DNA of 64,000 nucleotides from Nocardiopsis mwathae (GTDB taxonomy: Bacteria; Actinomycetota; Actinomycetes; Streptosporangiales; Streptosporangiaceae), in assembly GCF_014201195.1 (NCBI RefSeq), contig NZ_JACHDS010000001.1, forward strand, positions 2,046,001 through 2,110,000, read 5' to 3'. A program made the translations under genes and the position numbers. Numbering within the stretch: the stretch's first letter is position 1; each line of letters starts with the position of its first letter. Shown piece by piece: positions 43,056 through 52,309 of this stretch. The notes under the pieces are model-generated. The model searched no databases. It saw nothing but the letters and a program-made list of their open reading frames with translations, and was not told the DNA's origin.

Positions 43056-45905
43056 TCACCCCTGCGTGTGCGGCGAGGCCCCCGCCTCAAGTTGCCGGCT
43101 TCCTTCCCTTCTGATGAGCAGCCGCTTGTGGATGGCGATCACCACTCCGGCGAGCAGGGCCACCGCGATGATCCGCAGCCAGGTCTCGACATCGATCGGG
43201 GCGGTGTAGAACAGCAGGTTCATGCTCGGCACGTAGGTGAAGAGGAGCTGGCCGATCACCTGCAGGCTGATGCCGAACATGATCCAGGGGTTGCTGAACG
43301 GGCCCAGCTGGCGTACCGACCGGGTCAGCGACCGGCAGCTGAGCAGGTAGACGATCTTCACCGCGATGAACACGTTCACCGCGGCCGTGCGCGCCTCGTC
43401 CAGCCCCTTGCCGTCGGCCAGCTGCCACTCGAACATCAGCCAGGCGGCGCCGACGAGCAGCGTGGCCACCAGCAGCATGCGCCCCACCACCGCCCGGCCG
43501 ACGAGCGGCTCCTTGGTGTCGCGGGGCGGCCTGCGCATGATGCCCTCTTCCTTGGGCTCGAAAGCGAGCATGAGCCCCAGGCACAGCGCCGTGGTCATGT
43601 TGATCCACAGGATCTGGGTGGGCATGATCGGCAGCGATGCGGCGATCATGACGGCGATGAGGATGATCAGTCCCTCACCCATGTTGGTGGGAAGCGTCCA
43701 CACGATGTACTTGGTGAGGTTGTCGAAGACACCGCGCCCCTCCTCGACGGCGGCCTCGATGGTGGCGAAGTCGTCGTCGGTGAGGACCATGTCGGAGGCT
43801 TCCTTGGCGACCTCCGTACCGCTCAGCCCCATCGCGATGCCGATGTTGGCCTGGCGCAGCGCCGGGGCGTCGTTGACCCCGTCCCCGGTCATGGCCACCT
43901 GGTGGCCGTGGGCCTGCAGCGCCTCGACCAACTGGAGCTTCTGGCCGGGGGAGACGCGGGCGAACACGCGGGCGCGGTCCACAGCATCCGGGTACTCCTC
44001 CTCCGACAGGGCTTCGAGGTCGGCCCCGGTGAGCACCTGCCCGGGGCGGTCCCCGTCGAGAAGGCCGAAACGCTCGGCGATGGCCGAGGCGGTCGTCGCG
44101 TGGTCGCCGGTGATCATCCGCACCGAGATCCCCGCGGTGCGGCAGGCCTCGACCGCGCTGATGGCGGCCTCACGCGGCGGGTCGAGCATGGCCTGCAGGC
44201 CGGTGAACACCGCGTCCTGGGCCCAGGACGCGTCGGCGCCCGGTGTGGCCGTGTCCACGTCACCCGCTCCCTCGGCTGCCAGGTCCGACACACCGTTCCC
44301 GCTGTCGGGGTCGAATACCGCGGGGTCGTCGATGGGGCACCGCGCCGTCGCCAGGACCCGCAGCCCCTGGCGCGCCAGGTCGTCGGCGGCGCTCAGCACC
44401 GCGTCGCGGTCCAGCGGCCGCGTGGTTCCGTCCGCCCCCATCTCCTGGTCACATATCGCGAGCAGGCGTTCGACCGCTCCCTTGACCAGCACGACGTGCT
44501 CGCCGGTTTCGGCCTCGCGGTGCAGGGTGGCCATGTACCGGCGCTCAGAGCTGAAGGGGATCGTCGCCAGGCGCGGGTAGGCGTCACCGATCCCCTCCCA
44601 GGGGAGCCCCGCCTTGGCGGCGGAGACGAGCAGGGCGCCCTCGGTGGGGTCGCCGATGAGCGAGCAGCGTTCGCCCTCGCAGGTCAGGGTGGCATCGTTG
44701 CAGGCGGCCCCGGCCAGCAGACTCCAGCGCAGCGCGGTGTCGACTTCCGGTTCCGACACGTCCACCGCGGCACCGTCGGTGTCCCCGACACGACGCACCT
44801 CACCGTTGACGGCGTAGCCGGCCCCGGTCACCTCGTAGGCCGTGTCCGGGGTCCACACCGCCCCGACCGTCATCTGGTTCTTGGTGAGCGTGCCGGTCTT
44901 GTCGGAGCAGATCACGGTGGTACTGCCGAGCGTCTCGACCACGGGCAGCCGCCGGGTCACCGCACGGCGCCGCGCCATCCGGGCCACGCCGATGGCCAGC
45001 GTGATGGTGACGACGGCCGGAAGCCCCTCGGGGATCGCGCCGACGGCCAGAGCGATCGCCGCGGTGAAGGTCTGCAGGAGTTCCTGCTGGTGCAGCATGC
45101 CGACGCCGAAGGTGAGCGCGGCAAGGACCAGGATCGCCACGGTGAGGATCTTGCTGAAGTGGGTGAGCTTGCGGGTGAGCGGGGTGGCCAGCAGTTCCGC
45201 CTCGCCGACCAGCCGGTGGATCTCGCCGAGCTGGGTGTGCGCACCGGTGGCCACGACGACGCCGCTGCCCCTGCCGGCCGTCACCAGAGTCCCGGAGTGC
45301 AGCATGTTGTCGCGGTCGGCCACGGGCGTCGTGTCCGGCAGCACCGCGCCGTCCTTCCCGCACGGGACGGACTCGCCGGTCAGCGCCGACTCGTCGACGC
45401 GCAGCTCCTCCAGGCGGGCCACCCGGATGTCGGCGGGCACCATGTCGCCGGCGTCCACCATCACCAGGTCGCCGGGGACCAGGTCCTCGGCGGGGACCGA
45501 CTGCTCGCGGCCGTCGCGCACCACCCGGGCCTCGGTGCGCAGCATCGATCGCAGGGCGTTGAGCTCGGCTTCGGCCTTGGACTCCTGGATGAAGCCCACG
45601 ATCGCGTTGACGACCACCACTCCGAAGATCACGGCGGAGTCGACGTGGGCGTCCATCACCAGGGTGACGATGCCGGCGACGATCAGGACGTAGATGAGCG
45701 GGTGGTGGAACTGGTGGAGTATGCGCATCAGCAGGCCCCGGCCGCCCGTCGTGGGCAGCTGGTTGGGGCCGTAGCGTTCCAGCCGCTCTGCGGCCTCGGC
45801 GGTAGCCAGTCCGCGTTCCGCGTCGGTGGCGAACCGCTGGACGACCTCGCCGGTCTCCTGCGCGTGGTAGGCGTCGGACTGTTGAGACGAGGCGGACACG
45901 TGCAT
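43056..45905 (-). CDS. Cation-transporting P-type ATPase (P2 class)
   Basis: A 949-residue ATPase. It has TGES (176-179, actuator), PEGLP in helix 4 (292-296), the phosphorylation motif DKTGTLT (Asp335), a KGAVERLL nucleotide-domain motif and TGDGVNDAPAL in the hinge. PEGLP places it with Ca2+, Na+/K+ or related pumps rather than heavy-metal exporters. The C-terminal six helices are present. It is divergent from a KhtT/antiporter pair, so it is probably involved in monovalent or divalent cation balance. Confidence 0.9.
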   Translation of the reverse strand: MHVSASSQQSDAYHAQETGEVVQRFATDAERGLATAEAAERLERYGPNQLPTTGGRGLLMRILHQFHHPLIYVLIVAGIVTLVMDAHVDSAVIFGVVVVNAIVGFIQESKAEAELNALRSMLRTEARVVRDGREQSVPAEDLVPGDLVMVDAGDMVPADIRVARLEELRVDESALTGESVPCGKDGAVLPDTTPVADRDNMLHSGTLVTAGRGSGVVVATGAHTQLGEIHRLVGEAELLATPLTRKLTHFSKILTVAILVLAALTFGVGMLHQQELLQTFTAAIALAVGAIPEGLPAVVTITLAIGVARMARRRAVTRRLPVVETLGSTTVICSDKTGTLTKNQMTVGAVWTPDTAYEVTGAGYAVNGEVRRVGDTDGAAVDVSEPEVDTALRWSLLAGAACNDATLTCEGERCSLIGDPTEGALLVSAAKAGLPWEGIGDAYPRLATIPFSSERRYMATLHREAETGEHVVLVKGAVERLLAICDQEMGADGTTRPLDRDAVLSAADDLARQGLRVLATARCPIDDPAVFDPDSGNGVSDLAAEGAGDVDTATPGADASWAQDAVFTGLQAMLDPPREAAISAVEACRTAGISVRMITGDHATTASAIAERFGLLDGDRPGQVLTGADLEALSEEEYPDAVDRARVFARVSPGQKLQLVEALQAHGHQVAMTGDGVNDAPALRQANIGIAMGLSGTEVAKEASDMVLTDDDFATIEAAVEEGRGVFDNLTKYIVWTLPTNMGEGLIILIAVMIAASLPIMPTQILWINMTTALCLGLMLAFEPKEEGIMRRPPRDTKEPLVGRAVVGRMLLVATLLVGAAWLMFEWQLADGKGLDEARTAAVNVFIAVKIVYLLSCRSLTRSVRQLGPFSNPWIMFGISLQVIGQLLFTYVPSMNLLFYTAPIDVETWLRIIAVALLAGVVIAIHKRLLIRREGSRQLEAGASPHTQG

Positions 45906-46073
45906 GATTCCACCCAAGGATGAAACGAAGTCGCAGGCCAGGGCCGTTGGTCCCGTCCGAAAGGGAGAGAACTCCGTTTGCGGGAACGCCCCGGAAGCCG
46001 ACTGCCCCTGCCAGCACACGCGCGCGTTGCCGACGTCCCCGGGCACGGCCTGACCTGCGGACATAATGTCGGG

Positions 46074-46550
46074 ATGGATGTGACAGAGGTCCTGTTACCC
46101 GGTGTCGGGGTGCGCTACGAGTTCACCACCGCCGAAGGAGAACGACTCGGCATCATCGTCGGCCGCGGCGGAGATGCCGACATCGTCTCCTACACGACGG
46201 ACCCCGATGTGGGGCGGCCGCTGTTCCGCCTGACCAACGAGGAGGCCGACACGGTCGCCGAGATCCTCGGGGCGCCGCGGATCACCGAACGCTTCGCCGA
46301 CCTGTCGCGGGAGATCCCCGGCCTGAGGGCCGCCGACCTTCCGGTGGAGGACGGCTCGCCGTTCGCGGACCGGCCTCTCGGTGCCACCAGAGCCCGCACC
46401 CGCACCGGCGCATCCATCGTGGCGATCGTGCGCGGCGACGACGTCATCACCTCACCCGCCCCCGGCGAAGTCCTGCGATCCGGCGACATCCTCCTGGTCA
46501 TCGGTACCCAGGAGGGGATCTCGGGTGTGGATGCCATGCTGAGAGGCTGA
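46074..46550 (+). CDS. KhtT-like regulatory subunit of a cation:proton antiporter
   Basis: A 158-residue protein. The N-terminal half is a KhtT-type domain (VTEVLLPGVGVRYEFTTAEG). The C-terminal half is a TrkA-C/RCK_C domain (ATRARTRTGASIVAIVR, PGEVLRSGDILLVIGT). In the KhtTU system this subunit gates the antiporter in response to ligands such as c-di-AMP. The next gene is the antiporter, 4 bp away. CATAAT lies 6 nt before the ATG, a possible leaderless start. Confidence 0.8.
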   Translation: MDVTEVLLPGVGVRYEFTTAEGERLGIIVGRGGDADIVSYTTDPDVGRPLFRLTNEEADTVAEILGAPRITERFADLSREIPGLRAADLPVEDGSPFADRPLGATRARTRTGASIVAIVRGDDVITSPAPGEVLRSGDILLVIGTQEGISGVDAMLRG

Positions 46551-46554
46551 CCTC

Positions 46555-47727
46555 TTGCCCGTTCTGCCCGCCCTTCTGCTTGAGCTCGGCATCGTTCTGG
46601 CCGTCCTCGGCATCCTGTGTGCGCTGGCGCGCAGGATCGGGTTCTCACCGGTTCCGCTGTACCTGCTGGCGGGGCTGGCACTGGGGGAGGGCGGGGTGGC
46701 GCCGGTCCCGGCGGTGGGCATGTTCGTCGAAGTCGGCGCGTCCATCGGCGTGGTGCTTCTGCTGCTGGCCCTGGGCTTGGAGTTCTCGGTGAGTGAGTTC
46801 TCCGCGTCGATCCGCACCCATGTTCCCTCCGCGGTCGTGAACTGCGTCCTCAACGCGCTGCCGGGGGCGATCGCCGGATGGGCGCTGGGGCTGGGGCTGG
46901 TGGGCAGCATGGCGCTGGCCGGAATCACCTGGATCTCGTCCTCGGGCATCGTCGCGCGGCTGCTGGGGGACCTGCGGCGGCTGGGTAACCGGGAGACCCC
47001 CTCGGTCCTGTCGGTCCTGGTCCTGGAGGACCTTGCGATGGCGGCCTACCTGCCGCTGGTGGGGGTCCTGGCCGCGGGCGGCGCCTGGTGGCACGCCCTT
47101 ATCAGCTCCGTGGTCGCCAGCGCCGCTGTCGCCGTCGCGTTCATCGCCTCCTACCGGCACGGCGTCCGGCTGACGCGGCTGCTCGACACCGCCGACACCG
47201 AGCAGTTCCTGCTGCGGATCCTCGGCCTGACCTTGATCGTGGCCGGAGTCGCGGAGATCCTGGGGGCCTCCGCCGCCGTCGGCGCGTTCCTCGTCGGCCT
47301 CGTCCTCACCGGCCAGGTCGCCGACCGCGCCCGCCGGATCATCGGACCTCTGCGCGACCTGTTCGCGGCCGCGTTCTTCCTCACGATCGGCCTGGCGATG
47401 GACGCCCGGGAGCTGCCCGCCGTGCTGCCCGTCGCGGTGGCGCTCGCCGTTGTCACGGCCTTCACCAAGGTCGCCACCGGTTGGTACGCGGCCCGGCGCG
47501 ACGGCGTGGGTCCGCGCGGCCGCCTGCGCGCCGGTGCCGCGCTCATCGCCCGCGGCGAGTTCTCGATCATCATCGCCGGGATGGTCATCACCACGACCGA
47601 CGGCATCATCGGCCCCTTGACCACCGCTTATGTCATCATCCTGGCGGTCGTCGGCCCCACCGTCGCCCGCCTGGTCGACCTCGTCCCGCCCCGGACCGGT
47701 CCGCTGCGCGAAGCCAAGACGGTCTGA
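46555..47727 (+). CDS. CPA2-type cation:proton antiporter (KhtU/Kef-like)
   Basis: A 390-residue protein with about 12 hydrophobic helices. It has VVLLLLALGLEFSVSEF, ITWISSSGIVARLLGDL and ASAAVGAFLVGLVLTGQ, the Kef/NapA-type fold. No C-terminal RCK domain is present because that role is in the separate preceding KhtT-like gene. It probably exports K+ for H+. The TTG start at 46555 follows GAGAGG. Confidence 0.85.
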   Translation: MPVLPALLLELGIVLAVLGILCALARRIGFSPVPLYLLAGLALGEGGVAPVPAVGMFVEVGASIGVVLLLLALGLEFSVSEFSASIRTHVPSAVVNCVLNALPGAIAGWALGLGLVGSMALAGITWISSSGIVARLLGDLRRLGNRETPSVLSVLVLEDLAMAAYLPLVGVLAAGGAWWHALISSVVASAAVAVAFIASYRHGVRLTRLLDTADTEQFLLRILGLTLIVAGVAEILGASAAVGAFLVGLVLTGQVADRARRIIGPLRDLFAAAFFLTIGLAMDARELPAVLPVAVALAVVTAFTKVATGWYAARRDGVGPRGRLRAGAALIARGEFSIIIAGMVITTTDGIIGPLTTAYVIILAVVGPTVARLVDLVPPRTGPLREAKTV

Positions 47728-47837
47728 GGCCACTTGCCAAGGATGTCGGCTGTCGGAGCGAAGCACCTACGGGGAGGGGAAACTCTCCAGCGGGTCAGCG
47801 TGGAGGGCGCATTCCCCTACCCCATAGTCGTTATCGG

Positions 47838-48195
47838 TCACGCCCTGCCCCTCATGAACCCGGCCGCTCGCGCCGCCTCGGTGCGGATACGGCTGAACTC
47901 AGCAGCGGTCGCGCGCGCCTCCTCCAAGGTTCCGCCTTGGCTGACCTGCTCATCAAGTTGGCGCAACTTTTCTTTCCACTCGGGGCGTTTGGCGATCTCC
48001 ACCTCAACTGCCCACGACTCGGCGAAGGTGCGCAAGGGCGCCGCGCTGGTTTGCTCACATGCCTTGCGAGTGGCCTCGGCACGATGATGGTCGAACTCGG
48101 CCACACGCTCGCGGGCTGTAGCCGGCCAGGTCGGCTCGAAGCTCCTCAGGGTCGAACGTCGGGCGGTGAGTCGACGCAGGCCGCGATGCCGACAT
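47838..48195 (-). pseudogene. Frameshifted DUF6247-like gene
   Basis: ATG 48195 begins MSASRPASTHRPTFDPEELR and LAGYSP. The frame then slips near 48115, and the next frame continues VAEFDHHRAEATRKACEQTS and WKEKLRQLDEQVS to a stop at 47838. The 358-nt length is not a multiple of three. It could also be a sequencing error. Confidence 0.5.
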
Positions 48196-48299
48196 GGTCA
48201 CTCCCTTCCCAGGAGGCAGGGATGATCGACTTCCTGCCACTTGTCGATCGGGCACGGCGTTCGGAGGTTAGCGCTTCGATGGCCGTGTCGATGCAGGTG

Positions 48300-48437
48300 A
48301 TGAGGTGTGGGGGCAGGGATCGACCAGTGCTCGGCCAAAGCGTAGAGATCAGCGAAGGTCCGCCCGCGGGTGCCGCTGATTTTCTGACTGACCGTAGGGG
48401 CGCACCGTCCAAGGACGAACGTGGTCGCAACGGGCAT
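48300..48437 (-). pseudogene. Relic of an XRE-type HTH upstream of DUF6247
   Basis: The minus strand reads LGRCAPTVSQKISGTRGRTF then ADLYALAEHWSIP, an HTH core like that of the gene at 17429. No intact start or C-terminus is seen. Confidence 0.4.
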
Positions 48438-48470
48438 CGGGCGTCATATGTAGAGGCCAAGCTGGAGGGT

Positions 48471-49532
48471 GTGAAGGCTGACCGGCTCCTGTCCATCCTG
48501 CTGCTCCTGCAGACCCGCGGCCGAGTCGCCGCGAGTGAGCTCGCCGAGCGTCTGGAAGTCTCGCCACGGACCATCTACCGCGATGTGGAGGCGCTGTCGG
48601 CGGCCGGGGTGCCGGTGTACGCCGAACGCGGGCGGAACGGCGGGATCGCGCTGCTGCCCGGCTTCCGTACCGACGTCACCGGATTGACCTCCGACGAGGC
48701 GCGGGCGCTGTTCGTCCTGACAGCGCAGGGAACGCACGCCGCGCTCGGGTTGGACGGGGCGCTGGGATCGGCGCTGCGCAAGGTGATGGCCGCTCTGCCC
48801 GCACCGCACCGTCCCGCGGCCGAGCTGACCAGCCGCCGGATTCTGGTCGATCCCGACCGGTGGATGAGCGGCCCGCGCACGGCGGTCGACCTGGACACCC
48901 TGCACACCGCGGTGTTCACCGACTGCCGCCTGCGGATCCGCTATCGCCATAGCGGCGCGACCCGGCCGCGCACCTACACGGTCGACCCCTACGGCCTGGT
49001 GGCCAAGGCCGGGGTCTGGTACCTGGTCGCCGACGAGAAAAGCACACCGCGGCTGTTCCGCGCCGAAAGGGTCGCGGAAGCGGCCGTGACCGACGAGCCC
49101 GTACGGCGGCGGGCGGGTGTCGAGCTGCAGCAGGTCTGGGGCGAGCTGCGAAGCCGGGTGGAGAACCGCCCGCAGGGCGTGCGCGTCCAGGCGCGGATCC
49201 GACGCTCCCGCCTCGATCTGGCCGTCCGTATCCTGGGCTCGCCCCCGCTGGTGTCCCCACCGGCGCCAGGGGACACCGATGCAGACCCCGACGCGTGGGT
49301 GCCCATCGAACTCACCTACCCGGTCATCGGCGGAGTCCGCCAACTCCTCCAATTCGGCGCGAGCCTTGAGGTCCTCGACCCACCTGAGGCCCGGGAGGAG
49401 GTGGCCCGCGGCGCCGCCGAGATCTCCGCGCTCTATGCGGAGCCGACCGGTGAGCCGGGGCGCGCCGAGCGCAGGTCACAGGCCCCCGAACAGCACGAGG
49501 GACCAGGCCAGGCAGGCGAAGGCGCCCGTTGA
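48471..49532 (+). CDS. WYL-domain transcriptional regulator (YafY-like)
   Basis: A 353-residue regulator. The N-terminal HTH_11 is KADRLLSILLLLQTRGRVAA, then ELAERLEVSPRTIYRDVEAL. The WYL domain (YTVDPYGLVAKAGVWYLVA) and the C-terminal WCX part follow. GTG 48471 is set by the start of the HTH; GGAGGG before it is too close (1 nt), so the true start is uncertain. Such proteins sense nucleic acid or nucleotide ligands in stress control. No clear target stands next to it. Confidence 0.8.
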   Translation: MKADRLLSILLLLQTRGRVAASELAERLEVSPRTIYRDVEALSAAGVPVYAERGRNGGIALLPGFRTDVTGLTSDEARALFVLTAQGTHAALGLDGALGSALRKVMAALPAPHRPAAELTSRRILVDPDRWMSGPRTAVDLDTLHTAVFTDCRLRIRYRHSGATRPRTYTVDPYGLVAKAGVWYLVADEKSTPRLFRAERVAEAAVTDEPVRRRAGVELQQVWGELRSRVENRPQGVRVQARIRRSRLDLAVRILGSPPLVSPPAPGDTDADPDAWVPIELTYPVIGGVRQLLQFGASLEVLDPPEAREEVARGAAEISALYAEPTGEPGRAERRSQAPEQHEGPGQAGEGAR

Positions 49533-49979
49533 CGTCGCGGTTCGGGCGATGTTCCAGCGCACCCAGCGTGTCTCGAACCGCGCGCGGACCGCTGCGAAAT
49601 CGCCGATCTCGTCCAGCGGCCCGGCCTTGTCGATCTGGTTGTTGAGGGGGATGTGCACCACGGCGGTGATGGCGAGCATCGTCGCGTACAGCACGAACGC
49701 GGCCACGGTCCACGGCAGCACGACCGTCCGCGCGTCCGGGCCGAGGTGGAGGCCGATGGCCGCGATCGTCAGCACCGGCGCACCCACGAAGGCCAGCGCG
49801 AACCAGCCGTTGAGGATCGCCACGTTGATGCGCTGCATCGTGTCGACGAACGTGCGGTCCTCGGCCCGCGCCAGGCCGCGCATGACGGACATGTCATAGG
49901 CGTAGAACAGTCCCGCGACGAGGCCAGTCGTCAAGGTAGCCGCGAGCAAGACGATCCCGCGCACGATCTCGAAGTCCAT
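49476..49979 (-). CDS. DUF1772 (anthrone oxygenase-like) membrane protein
   Basis: A 167-residue protein with four hydrophobic segments. The DUF1772 pattern shows as LTTGLVAGLFYAYDMSVM, then NGWFALAFVG and IPLNNQIDK. The family includes anthrone oxygenase-like proteins but most members are uncharacterised. ATG 49979 is preferred; TTTACT lies 7 nt upstream. Its 3' end overlaps the end of the WYL gene on the other strand by 57 bp. Confidence 0.75.
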   Translation of the reverse strand: MDFEIVRGIVLLAATLTTGLVAGLFYAYDMSVMRGLARAEDRTFVDTMQRINVAILNGWFALAFVGAPVLTIAAIGLHLGPDARTVVLPWTVAAFVLYATMLAITAVVHIPLNNQIDKAGPLDEIGDFAAVRARFETRWVRWNIARTATSTGAFACLAWSLVLFGGL

Positions 49980-50096
49980 GCGCACCAGTAAAGCGTGGGA
50001 CCGACCACCCCCACCAGTGGCGGCGATGCCCCTATCCCACGAAAACGTGCGCCTTCTCGGTGTCGGGTGCGGCGGATGCGAGCCGATGGCCCGCGG

Positions 50097-50687
50097 TCAA
50101 TCGAAGCGGATGTGGCGCAGGCTGGTCCACCAGCGCCGTGCCTGGCGCGTCAATGGATCCGACCGGTCCGGGGCCAGCTCGATTCCGGCCTTGTCGGCGA
50201 TGGCCTCGGCGACCCCTCCGATGGGGAGGTGGTCGGTGTCCAGGTGGGCCGCGAACTCCGGCGCGCGCAGCGCGGTCAGGCAGCGCTGCGTGTTCCGGGC
50301 CGCGAAGCCACCCCGCCCTTCGCCGCGAGAGCGGATGCGGCGCATCATCGTCTGCGGTGACGCCAGGAGGGAGACGTGGTGGACCTCGTGCCCGGACTCC
50401 CGGAGACGGCCGAACATCTCCCGGTGGTAGGCGGGGACGACCACGGTCATCGGGACGATGACGGTGCCGTCGTACTCGCGCAGCAGGCCGTCCAGCACCT
50501 CGTACACCCCGGACCGCCACACGGGTGAGTCCTGGAAGTCGCCGCGCCGGTCCTTCGGCAGCATGCGGTGCAGGCCGAAGCCCAGGTGCTCGGGGTCGCA
50601 CACGAAGCTCCCCGGCAGACGCCGGTGCAGCTCGAACGCGGCCTGGGTCTTCCCGGCCCCGAAGGCGCCGTTGATCCAGATGAGCAT
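50097..50687 (-). CDS. TmrB-like P-loop ATPase
   Basis: A 196-residue ATP-binding protein. It begins MLIWINGAFGAGKTQAAFEL (P-loop GAFGAGKT) and continues HRMLPKDRRGDFQDSPVWR, VIVPMTVVVPAYHREMFGRL and MMRRIRSRGEGRGGFAARN. This order closely recalls Bacillus subtilis TmrB, a tunicamycin-resistance protein that binds the drug. Members may protect cells from nucleoside antibiotics, but many are generic nucleotide kinases. Confidence 0.75.
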   Translation of the reverse strand: MLIWINGAFGAGKTQAAFELHRRLPGSFVCDPEHLGFGLHRMLPKDRRGDFQDSPVWRSGVYEVLDGLLREYDGTVIVPMTVVVPAYHREMFGRLRESGHEVHHVSLLASPQTMMRRIRSRGEGRGGFAARNTQRCLTALRAPEFAAHLDTDHLPIGGVAEAIADKAGIELAPDRSDPLTRQARRWWTSLRHIRFD

Positions 50688-50711
50688 GCCGCGAGGCTAC
50701 CGACTCCCGAC

Positions 50712-51269
50712 TCAGCCGGAGGAGCGGCGGCCGCGGTAGGCGCGCATCTTGTGCCGGGCACCGCAGATGTCCATCGCGCACCAGACGCTGTTGTCGCCGG
50801 GGGAGCGGTCGTAGAAGACCCAGCGGCACTCCGGGGACGCGCACACCTTGAGGCGGCTGCGGCGCCCGGCCAGCTCTTCGGTGGCCAAGGTCGCCAGCAG
50901 TGCACCGATCAGGGCGGCGGTCGGCGTGACGGCGTCGGCGGCCGGGATGTGCGCCTCGCCGCCCGAGTCCCACCGCGGGGGCAGGAGAGCGGTACGGGCG
51001 CGAGTGGTGAGGAGCCGACGGGCGGACCGCGTATCGCTGTCCGCCCCGCCTTCGAGGTGGTGGCGGATCGCCTCACGGACCCGCACCAGTTCGCCCAGCG
51101 CTGCTTCGTCAAGGCCGTCGGCATCGACCGGCCAACCGTGATCGCGCAGCCACGCGCTCGCGGTGCCCGGATCGGTGAACGCGTCCTCGCTGTAGAGGAA
51201 GCGCGCCGAGTTGCAGAACGTCTCGATCCGTTCCAGCGCGCCCGGAGCCGCAGGTCGTGAGTAGGGCAT
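50712..51269 (-). CDS. CGNR zinc-finger regulator
   Basis: A 185-residue protein with an ABATE-like helical N-terminal domain (IETFCNSARFLYSEDAFTDP) and a C-terminal CGNR finger: CASPECRWVFYD, then SVWCAMDICGARHKMRAYR. Such proteins are DNA-binding regulators in stress and metabolism. TAACAT at 51277-51282 lies 7 nt before ATG 51269, suggesting a leaderless start. It is divergent from the hydrolase at 51360. Confidence 0.8.
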   Translation of the reverse strand: MPYSRPAAPGALERIETFCNSARFLYSEDAFTDPGTASAWLRDHGWPVDADGLDEAALGELVRVREAIRHHLEGGADSDTRSARRLLTTRARTALLPPRWDSGGEAHIPAADAVTPTAALIGALLATLATEELAGRRSRLKVCASPECRWVFYDRSPGDNSVWCAMDICGARHKMRAYRGRRSSG

Positions 51270-51301
51270 ACGGGCGATGTTACTACCTCGCGGGCTATAC
51301 G

Positions 51302-51325
51302 GGTAACGCCTTGAGTTACCCTCAA
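51302..51325. promoter_or_regulatory. Overlapping inverted repeats between CGNR and hydrolase
   Basis: GGTAAC/GTTACC (51302-51320) and TTGAG/CTCAA (51311-51325) overlap midway between the divergent genes. Confidence 0.45.
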
Positions 51326-51359
51326 GTGAAGAATGCCGGTAACGAACGGAGGGACTTCC

Positions 51360-52181
51360 ATGGATCACGTGCTCCCCGAGCGGTTCGAGTCAGCACACGG
51401 CACCGTCCGATGGGCGCGCCACGGCCAGGGCAGCCCTGTCGTCCTCCTCCACGGGACACCGTTCTCCTCCTATGTCTGGCGCGACATCGCCGCCGCACTC
51501 GGCACGCGGCACACCGTCTACCTCTGGGACATGCCGGGCTACGGTGCCTCGGCCAAGTACGCAGGCCAGCGCGTCTCGCTCGCTGCCCAGCAGTCCGTGT
51601 TCACCGCACTCCTGCGGCACTGGGACCTCGACCGCCCCGCCGTCATCGCCCACGACTTCGGCGGCGCCGTCGCGCTGCGCTCCGCACTGCTGGACGGCGT
51701 CGGCTACGACCGTCTCGCGCTACTCGACGCGGTCAGCCTGTGCCCCTGGGGCAGCGACTTCTTCCGCTTGGTCCACCGGAACGCCGAGGTCTTCGCCGCG
51801 CTCCCCGCGCACCTGCACGAAGCGCTGGTGCGCGGTTACATCGCCACCGCCAGCCACCGGGGGCTGCGCGGCGACGTCCTCGACGCCTTGGCGGCCCCCT
51901 GGCTCGGCGAGGAGGGCCAGCCGGCGTTCTACCGGCAGATCGCCCAGGCCGACGAGCGGCACACCGCCGACGTCGAGGAGCGCTATGCGAAGCTGTCCTG
52001 CCCCGTCCTCGTCGCCTGGGGACGGGAGGACACCTGGCTGTCGCCCGACCATGCCGAGCGGCTCGCCCAGTGCATCCCCCACGCGCGGCTGCGGTGGATC
52101 GACGCGGCCGGCCACCTCGTGCAGGAAGACGCCCCCGCGCAGGTGACCGTGCTTCTCACCGAATTCCTTGATGCCCGATGA
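51360..52181 (+). CDS. Alpha/beta hydrolase with Asp nucleophile (dehalogenase/epoxide-hydrolase type)
   Basis: A 273-residue hydrolase. The nucleophile elbow AHDFGG carries Asp99, as in haloalkane dehalogenases and epoxide hydrolases rather than esterases. It has VVLLHGTPFSSYVWR near the oxyanion hole, an acid in WGREDTW and His in AAGHLVQED. ATG 51360 follows GGAGGGA. It is divergent from the CGNR regulator, its probable controller. Confidence 0.8.
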   Translation: MDHVLPERFESAHGTVRWARHGQGSPVVLLHGTPFSSYVWRDIAAALGTRHTVYLWDMPGYGASAKYAGQRVSLAAQQSVFTALLRHWDLDRPAVIAHDFGGAVALRSALLDGVGYDRLALLDAVSLCPWGSDFFRLVHRNAEVFAALPAHLHEALVRGYIATASHRGLRGDVLDALAAPWLGEEGQPAFYRQIAQADERHTADVEERYAKLSCPVLVAWGREDTWLSPDHAERLAQCIPHARLRWIDAAGHLVQEDAPAQVTVLLTEFLDAR

Positions 52182-52309
52182 CCCGGAGCCCCGACGGCGC
52201 GGTGCCGGCCTTCGCCGCGAGGAAATCGAGCTGACCCTGCTGCCCCGGGTCGAGTACTCCGGACAGGAGGCACCGGGGAACGGCTGCGCGGCCTGCTCAG
52301 CGCGGCCTC

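Noticed and set aside
43068-45923. 951-codon open frame on the plus strand opposite the P-type ATPase
   Set aside because: His/Asp/Gly-rich low-complexity translation with no family motif; it is a high-GC antisense shadow of a clear ATPase.
52185-52270. Plus-strand RRRGAGLRREEIEL resembling the start of an MmyB-type XRE regulator
   Set aside because: Only about 25 residues match and no further HTH follows; too short to call, possibly chance at a relic junction.
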